This document shows, piece after piece, positions 6,133-9,089 of a stretch of DNA of 9,089 bases. Each line of letters begins with the position of its first letter. Position 1 is the stretch's first letter. The stretch is from contig JAGHBF010000021.1 of NCBI GenBank assembly GCA_021161165.1, positions 1 to 9,089 on the forward strand, read 5' to 3'. The stretch is from Candidatus Aminicenantota bacterium (lineage in GTDB: Bacteria; Acidobacteriota; Aminicenantia; S016-38). The position numbers and the translations under genes were made by a program. The notes under the pieces were generated by a model, which worked only from the letters and a program-made list of their open reading frames with translations, did no database searches and had not been told where the DNA came from.

Positions 6133-7051
6133 AAAATTAGGTGATACTATCCTTGCTACTCTGGTGGCAGATGCCTTAAAGAAGCATTTTCCTGAAGCTG
6201 AAATTCACTATCTCGTGGAAGAGCAATACTCAGAACTTTTCTTCAATCATCCCTCAATAGACAGGGTAATAAGGATAAAAAAGGGGCTTTCTCCTGGAGA
6301 GACTTTAAGATTTGGAATCTGGCTGAAAAAAGAGGATTTTTCCCTTGCCATAGACCTTCATTCAGGCCCTCGTTCTGCAATTCTTTCTTTTCTTAGCAGC
6401 AATAAAAGGTTCGGCTTTAAAAATTCCTATTCATTCCTTTATACAAGAACTGTCCCGAGAAGACTCTCTATGAAATCTCACCATGCAGAAAACCAGTTTC
6501 AGATTCTGACACTTCTGGGAATAAATGCTAAACCTGGAAGTTATCGATTTCCACCTCCTGAAGCTTTGAAATACGAAATTGAAGAAGAATATGCTTTAAT
6601 CCACCCTTTTGCTTCCCCCCTAAAATCCCTTTCAGCCGAACAGGCATATTTTCTTGCGAAAGAAATAGAAAAAATAGGTCTTATGCCGGTTTTTACGGGT
6701 TCTTCGGAAGAAAAAGAGAAAATAAACGCCCTTGGCATAGGGAAAAACCTTGCTGGAATCTCTCTCACTCAAATGAGGGCACTTGCTGCAGGAGCAAAGG
6801 TCTTTATTGGCATAGACTCAGGACCCGCACATCTTGCCTCAACTACACAAGTTCCTATCGTCGTAATATTTGGCCCTCACCTTTCGGAATGGTACAGGCC
6901 ATGGCGAAAAAACAAAATAGCAATAATTGAAAAGGACCTTCCTTGCAGACCCTGTTCCGAAAAAAAATGCATTTTAAAAAAGAACCTTTGCATTCTCTCA
7001 ATTACCCCTGAAGAAATAATGGAAAGGGTTAAATCCCTGATAGGTTATTAA
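6077..7051 (+). CDS. Glycosyltransferase family 9 (heptosyltransferase-like)
   Basis: GT9 enzymes transfer heptose or related sugars onto the lipopolysaccharide core at the cytoplasmic face of the inner membrane. With the TTG at 6077 the protein is 324 residues, within the family range. The N-terminal Rossmann start ILLIRLRKLGDTILAT (13-28) contains the GD motif whose Asp (D23) is the expected catalytic base. Further on come AIDLHSGPRS (91-100), IHPFASPLKSLSAEQA (175-190, with K183 in the conserved Lys position), and the C-terminal sugar-nucleotide motif IDSGPAHLAS (246-255). A four-Cys tail (C290, C293, C298, C305) follows, common in this family. TTG 6077 has no SD; GAGGAGG at 6079-6085 is well placed for ATT at 6092, so the true start may be ATT and the protein 319 residues. 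The sugar and acceptor cannot be predicted. Confidence 0.92.
   Translation: MRRKPITKKIKKILLIRLRKLGDTILATLVADALKKHFPEAEIHYLVEEQYSELFFNHPSIDRVIRIKKGLSPGETLRFGIWLKKEDFSLAIDLHSGPRSAILSFLSSNKRFGFKNSYSFLYTRTVPRRLSMKSHHAENQFQILTLLGINAKPGSYRFPPPEALKYEIEEEYALIHPFASPLKSLSAEQAYFLAKEIEKIGLMPVFTGSSEEKEKINALGIGKNLAGISLTQMRALAAGAKVFIGIDSGPAHLASTTQVPIVVIFGPHLSEWYRPWRKNKIAIIEKDLPCRPCSEKKCILKKNLCILSITPEEIMERVKSLIGY
6079..6085 (+). promoter_or_regulatory. Shine-Dalgarno-like GAGGAGG inside the Trm112 gene, pointing to an ATT start
   Basis: GAGGAGG ends 6 bases before the in-frame ATT at 6092 and overlaps the alternative TTG at 6077. The next ATG, GTG or TTG in this frame would cut into the conserved ILLIRLRKLGD region. 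The same bases encode Glu codons of the Trm112 tail, so chance cannot be excluded. Confidence 0.45.
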
Positions 7052-7053
7052 AT

Positions 7054-7077
7054 CTGGGGTAAAGAAATTCACCCCAG
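7054..7077. repeat. Hairpin after the GT9 gene, 7-bp perfect stem
   Basis: CTGGGGT (7054-7060) pairs perfectly with ACCCCAG (7071-7077) around a 10-base AT-rich loop. It starts 3 bases after the GT9 stop. No T-run follows it on either strand, so it is more likely a 3'-end stabiliser or part of a compound terminator than a terminator alone. Confidence 0.6.
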
Positions 7078-7085
7078 TGATAGGT

Positions 7086-7103
7086 GAGTAAATTCTTTTA
7101 CTC
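7086..7103. repeat. Second hairpin in the convergent spacer
   Basis: GAGTAAA (7086-7092) pairs perfectly with TTTACTC (7097-7103) around a 4-base loop. It follows the first hairpin by 8 bases and lacks a T-run. Its bases are also partly complementary to the loop of the first hairpin. Confidence 0.5.
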
Positions 7104-7123
7104 GAATGTCAAATGTGAAGACC

Positions 7124-7146
7124 TGAGCCTACCTGCTCATTTTTTT
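7124..7146 (+). terminator. Probable intrinsic terminator of the plus-strand operon
   Basis: TGAGC (7124-7128) pairs with GCTCA (7135-7139) around a 6-base loop and is followed at once by seven T (7140-7146). The stem is short (5 bp), but the T-run placement is right for Rho-independent termination of the leuD-like to GT9 operon. It overlaps the stop and final Lys codons of the convergent eIF-2B-family gene. Confidence 0.5.
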
Positions 7147-8006
7147 AATTCATCTTTAACCGCCTGGTATGCCCTGTGTAGAAGAGATGATGTTTTGGTT
7201 TGTTTGAAAGGAATGTCCTTGGGAGAGACAATCATAGAGTTTATTATAACTGCTGAGACCACTTTCCACGGGGTTAGGTCAAAAACATTTCCCACCGGTT
7301 TTGAACCACTGGGAGCATTGAGCACTTCTCCGTTTTCCCTATAGACTGAGAAATACGAACTGAGATGGCCATAAAGAACTTTAGAAGTGTGCCCTATTAC
7401 GAAAAATGGTTTTTTAAACTGTTTGGCTGCAAGAGCAAGGGAAAAACTTCCTGCTCTGTTAATAACCCCCTGAGAGGTGATAGCATCACTTCCGATTAGA
7501 ACAATCTCACTCTTTTCCACCATTACAGGCAGGAAAGCATCATAGGTAAATTCAACCTTATAGCCCATCTCAACAAGCTTTTCTGCCATGATTCTTCCCT
7601 CATAATAAGGACGGGATTCTGAAAGAATAACTGTAATATTCTTTTTGTTTTCCTCGAGGGCTTTTAAGAGTGAGAGACTATGCGAATAGAGAACAACTTT
7701 TCCCTTGTTTGGAATAAGAGATGAGGCCAGTTTAGCATTTTCCTCTGTCTCTCTGTCCAGCTCTTTCCACAGCATCCTCACTTCCTTATCATTCTCCAGA
7801 GCATTAAAAAATCGATGGAAGAAATTTATAAGAACTGCCATTGTGGGATGGGAATGAAGCAATCTGGCCACATGTAGGGCTACTTCTTCGAGTTCCTCTC
7901 CTTTTTCAAGCGCCTCCAGGACAGCATCATAGCTGTCCCTTAGAATAGCAGTTGACCCAAGCACCCTGTTATTGGCCAGCCCATTCAATCTTTCTTTCCA
8001 GTCCAT
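7137..8006 (-). CDS. eIF-2B alpha/beta/delta family protein, function unassigned
   Basis: The 289-residue protein belongs to the family holding eukaryotic eIF2B regulatory subunits, methylthioribose-1-phosphate isomerase (MtnA) and archaeal ribose-1,5-bisphosphate isomerase. An N-terminal helical domain (about 1-95) precedes the Rossmann-like half with SESRPYYEGR (129-138, the 'TRPxxxG' element), IGSDAITSQGVINRAGSFSLALAAK (171-195), FFVIGHTSKV (201-210) and FDLTPWKVVSAVI (242-254). Where the isomerases have their active-site Cys (HCNAG in MtnA), this protein reads YSHS (107-110). It may therefore be a diverged enzyme or a binding protein. The start is taken at ATG 8006, preceded by GGGGGTGA 4 bases away, giving the family-like N-terminus MDWKERL; a longer frame to 8063 lies in the upstream gene. 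It overlaps the membrane-protein gene by 22 bases and is probably co-transcribed with it. Confidence 0.85.
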   Translation of the reverse strand: MDWKERLNGLANNRVLGSTAILRDSYDAVLEALEKGEELEEVALHVARLLHSHPTMAVLINFFHRFFNALENDKEVRMLWKELDRETEENAKLASSLIPNKGKVVLYSHSLSLLKALEENKKNITVILSESRPYYEGRIMAEKLVEMGYKVEFTYDAFLPVMVEKSEIVLIGSDAITSQGVINRAGSFSLALAAKQFKKPFFVIGHTSKVLYGHLSSYFSVYRENGEVLNAPSGSKPVGNVFDLTPWKVVSAVIINSMIVSPKDIPFKQTKTSSLLHRAYQAVKDELKK

Positions 8007-8494
8007 ATCTTCACCCCCAAAATCGTTATGTATATATAAGAGAAGAAAGAGGTTTCCCAGCAAAGTGTCCTTACTGTTTTAAAAGTTAAAATGGAATGTA
8101 GAGAAGATTTATCCACCCCCGGTAATACCGGAATATTTATAAGTGCAGTATAAAACGGCCAGAAGGGTCTGAATCCAATAGGAGGATGAGTGTCAATCAT
8201 AAAAAGGTCAAGAAAAACATGAAGGGAGTAGACTACAAGGCTCAAAAGGGAAAGTTTCATGTCCCTTGAAAATAAAAACACAAACAGAGAAAAAATAACA
8301 GCTGCAAGAAAAGTATGTGTTATTCCCTGATGGTAAAAACCAATGTTTTTCAAATATGATATTTTATCAAGCAAAAGATCAATATCCGGGAAAACACCTA
8401 CTATTAAAAGGAAGACCACCCCCTTTATTTTATTCATCCCTGAGAGCTCTGTGACCCCCAGGGTCGTTAAACTATGTCCTATTGGGGTTGGCAC
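7985..8494 (-). CDS. YdjM/DUF457-type inner-membrane metal-dependent hydrolase-like protein
   Basis: The 169-residue protein matches the YdjM-like membrane-bound hydrolase family, whose members are small membrane proteins with conserved His and Asp residues thought to bind metal; their substrate is not well established. Visible are TPIGHSL (3-9, H7), FPDIDLL (35-41, D37 and D39), HQGITHTF (55-62, H55 and H60), and LHVFLD...DTHPP...RPFWPF (91-114, with H92, D96, D101 and H103). Membrane segments lie at about 25-37, 62-76, 80-100 and 148-160. It starts with GTG at 8494 directly at the conserved MPTPIGHS; there is no SD, and a TATACT lies 6 bases upstream, so the transcript may be leaderless. 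It ends 22 bases inside the eIF-2B-family gene, implying translational coupling. Confidence 0.82.
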   Translation of the reverse strand: MPTPIGHSLTTLGVTELSGMNKIKGVVFLLIVGVFPDIDLLLDKISYLKNIGFYHQGITHTFLAAVIFSLFVFLFSRDMKLSLLSLVVYSLHVFLDLFMIDTHPPIGFRPFWPFYTALINIPVLPGVDKSSLHSILTFKTVRTLCWETSFFSYIYITILGVKIWTGKKD

Positions 8495-8497
8495 AAA

Positions 8498-8511
8498 TAT
8501 AGTATACTATA
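8498..8511. promoter_or_regulatory. 14-bp perfect palindrome with mirror-image -10 elements between divergent genes
   Basis: TATAGTATACTATA is a perfect palindrome filling most of the 19-base gap between the GTG at 8494 (minus) and the ATG at 8514 (plus). It contains TATACT on both strands (8503-8508 plus; 8506-8501 minus), overlapping by four bases. Counting the last T of each hexamer as -7 places +1 at 8494 on the minus strand, exactly the G of GTG, and at 8515 on the plus strand, one base from the ATG. It could alternatively be an operator. Confidence 0.55.
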
Positions 8512-8513
8512 AA

Positions 8514-9002
8514 ATGTGTAAAATGAGACTGATTTTTGCAAAAATAATTGACATAGGAGGTTTTAAATTTGCTGTGGCAGAGGATTTAGAGGGAACTATA
8601 ATAGGTTCATCTTTTCAGTCTGAAAAATTTTTTGAAGAACTCAAAAGCCAAGGTTTTGAAATTAAAGAAGGAATTCCATCAATTATGAAAACACTTAAGG
8701 AATACTCAGAAGGCGTAAAAGTTGACCTTGAAAAATTTCCTGTAAAAATGATAGGAACTGATTTTCAGAAAAGGGTCTGGAAAGAGCTAAGGAAAATACC
8801 CTATGGAGAAACAATTACGTATGGGGAGCTTGCAAAGAAACTGAAAACCTCTCCAAGAGCTGTGGGAAACGCAGTGGCGAGAAATAGACTCCCACTTTTT
8901 ATCCCATGCCACAGGGTTATCGGGAAAAATGGTCTGGGTGGTTTTACCCCAGACATAAGGATAAAAGAAATGCTTATTAAATTAGAAGGAGGTAAAAAAT
9001 GA
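8514..9002 (+). CDS. ogt: Methylated-DNA--protein-cysteine methyltransferase (Ogt/AGT)
   Basis: This suicide repair protein moves the alkyl group from O6-alkylguanine to its own Cys. The active-site motif IPCHRVIG is complete with C132 as acceptor (162-residue count). Before it are GTDFQKRVWKELRKIPYGETITYGELAKK (81-109 region), the start of the DNA-binding C-terminal domain, and SPRAVGNAVARN (113-124), where R115 matches the Arg finger. After it comes GLGGFTPDIRIKEMLIKLEG, in which the family's usual G-G-[FY]-x-x-G is modified to GGFTPD. The N-terminal 75 residues are the poorly conserved Ogt domain. The frame is open back to 8343, but that part lies antisense to the membrane-protein gene. 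ATG 8514 and ATG 8523 are both possible and neither has an SD; 8514 fits a leaderless transcript from the palindrome. The stop overlaps the cupin start as ATGA. Confidence 0.92.
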   Translation: MCKMRLIFAKIIDIGGFKFAVAEDLEGTIIGSSFQSEKFFEELKSQGFEIKEGIPSIMKTLKEYSEGVKVDLEKFPVKMIGTDFQKRVWKELRKIPYGETITYGELAKKLKTSPRAVGNAVARNRLPLFIPCHRVIGKNGLGGFTPDIRIKEMLIKLEGGKK

Positions 9003-9089
9003 TAGTAATAGGTAACTGGAAAGACGTTAAAGCTGAAGAAATGCTTGAAGGAGTAAAAATAAGGTGGTTAATTGGTAAGGAACTTAATC
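8999..9089 (+). CDS. Cupin-like protein, N-terminal fragment
   Basis: The frame opens with ATG at 8999, overlapping the ogt stop as ATGA (8999-9002), and stays open to the window edge (30 residues seen). AAGGAGGT (8986-8993) precedes the ATG by 5 bases, so it is a real, well-translated start. The visible start MIVIGNWKDVKAEE followed by GVKIRWLIGKEL resembles from memory the N-terminal strand region of small single-domain cupins ('VKIRWLIGKE', just before the first cupin motif). The metal-binding His motif would lie beyond the window, so this is a family inference. It is probably co-translated with ogt. Confidence 0.6.
   Translation, partial: MIVIGNWKDVKAEEMLEGVKIRWLIGKELN

Noticed and set aside
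8007..8063. Longer eIF-2B-family start at 8063
   Set aside because: The extra 19 residues lie in the upstream gene; ATG 8006 has its own SD-like GGGGGTGA and gives the family N-terminus.
8488..8493. TTGGCA as a -35 for ogt
   Set aside because: It is only 9 bases from TATACT and 14 from TATAAA, so spacing is wrong.
8343..8513. N-terminal extension of the ogt frame
   Set aside because: It is antisense to the YdjM-like gene, shows no Ogt similarity, and the divergent promoter-like palindrome lies after it.
1..9089. tRNA, rRNA, CRISPR array, insertion sequence or phage genes
   Set aside because: No spacer exceeds about 85 bases, and no direct-repeat array, transposase motif or RNA-gene signature was seen.

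Overview
The window is densely packed bacterial chromosome, AT-rich and lysine/glutamate-rich in its proteins, with almost no free intergenic space. Genes repeatedly overlap by 4 bases or by tens of bases, and several probably start with TTG or GTG. A GT9 (heptosyltransferase-type) sugar transferase, a CtpA-type periplasmic protease and a FtsB/DivIC-like protein suggest a Gram-negative-type envelope. Protein composition and compactness resemble small thermophilic lineages of candidate-phylum type, but this is an impression and no taxon can be fixed from the window.

Layout. Positions 1-140 hold the tail of a plus-strand gene that runs 20 bases into the convergent adenylosuccinate synthetase gene purA (121-1377, minus). 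A short divergent spacer separates purA from a PLP-dependent Cys/Met-metabolism enzyme of the cystathionine gamma-synthase/lyase type (1450-2616, plus). The end of that gene overlaps a minus-strand operon read from 4909 down to 2582: a DJ-1/PfpI protein, a CtpA-like S41 protease, and a small FtsB/DivIC-like coiled-coil membrane protein. From a 46-base divergent spacer at 4910-4955 a plus-strand operon runs rightward: an aconitase-family small subunit (LeuD type), D-aminoacyl-tRNA deacylase (dtd), a Trm112-like zinc-ribbon protein and a GT9 glycosyltransferase. The first two junctions are 4-base ATGA overlaps and the last is a 41-56 base overlap.

The GT9 gene ends in a small convergent region (7052-7146) with two hairpins and a probable intrinsic terminator. 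Beyond it a minus-strand pair (7137-8494) encodes an eIF-2B alpha/beta/delta-family protein and a YdjM/DUF457-type membrane protein. A 14-bp perfect palindrome (8498-8511) lies between this pair and a divergent ogt-type methyltransferase (8514-9002), which is coupled by ATGA to a truncated cupin gene at the window end.

How the genes fit together. Most are housekeeping: purine synthesis, sulfur amino-acid metabolism, envelope proteolysis and division, tRNA proofreading, surface polysaccharide and DNA repair. I see no mobile element, CRISPR array, RNA gene or convincing new multi-gene system. The best second looks are regulatory or start-site oddities: a palindrome carrying mirror-image -10 elements that would give leaderless transcripts both ways, and a GT9 gene whose well-placed Shine-Dalgarno points to an AUU start. 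Several enzymes also have atypical residues at normally conserved positions (eIF-2B-family protein, DJ-1 protein, LeuD-like protein, Dtd).
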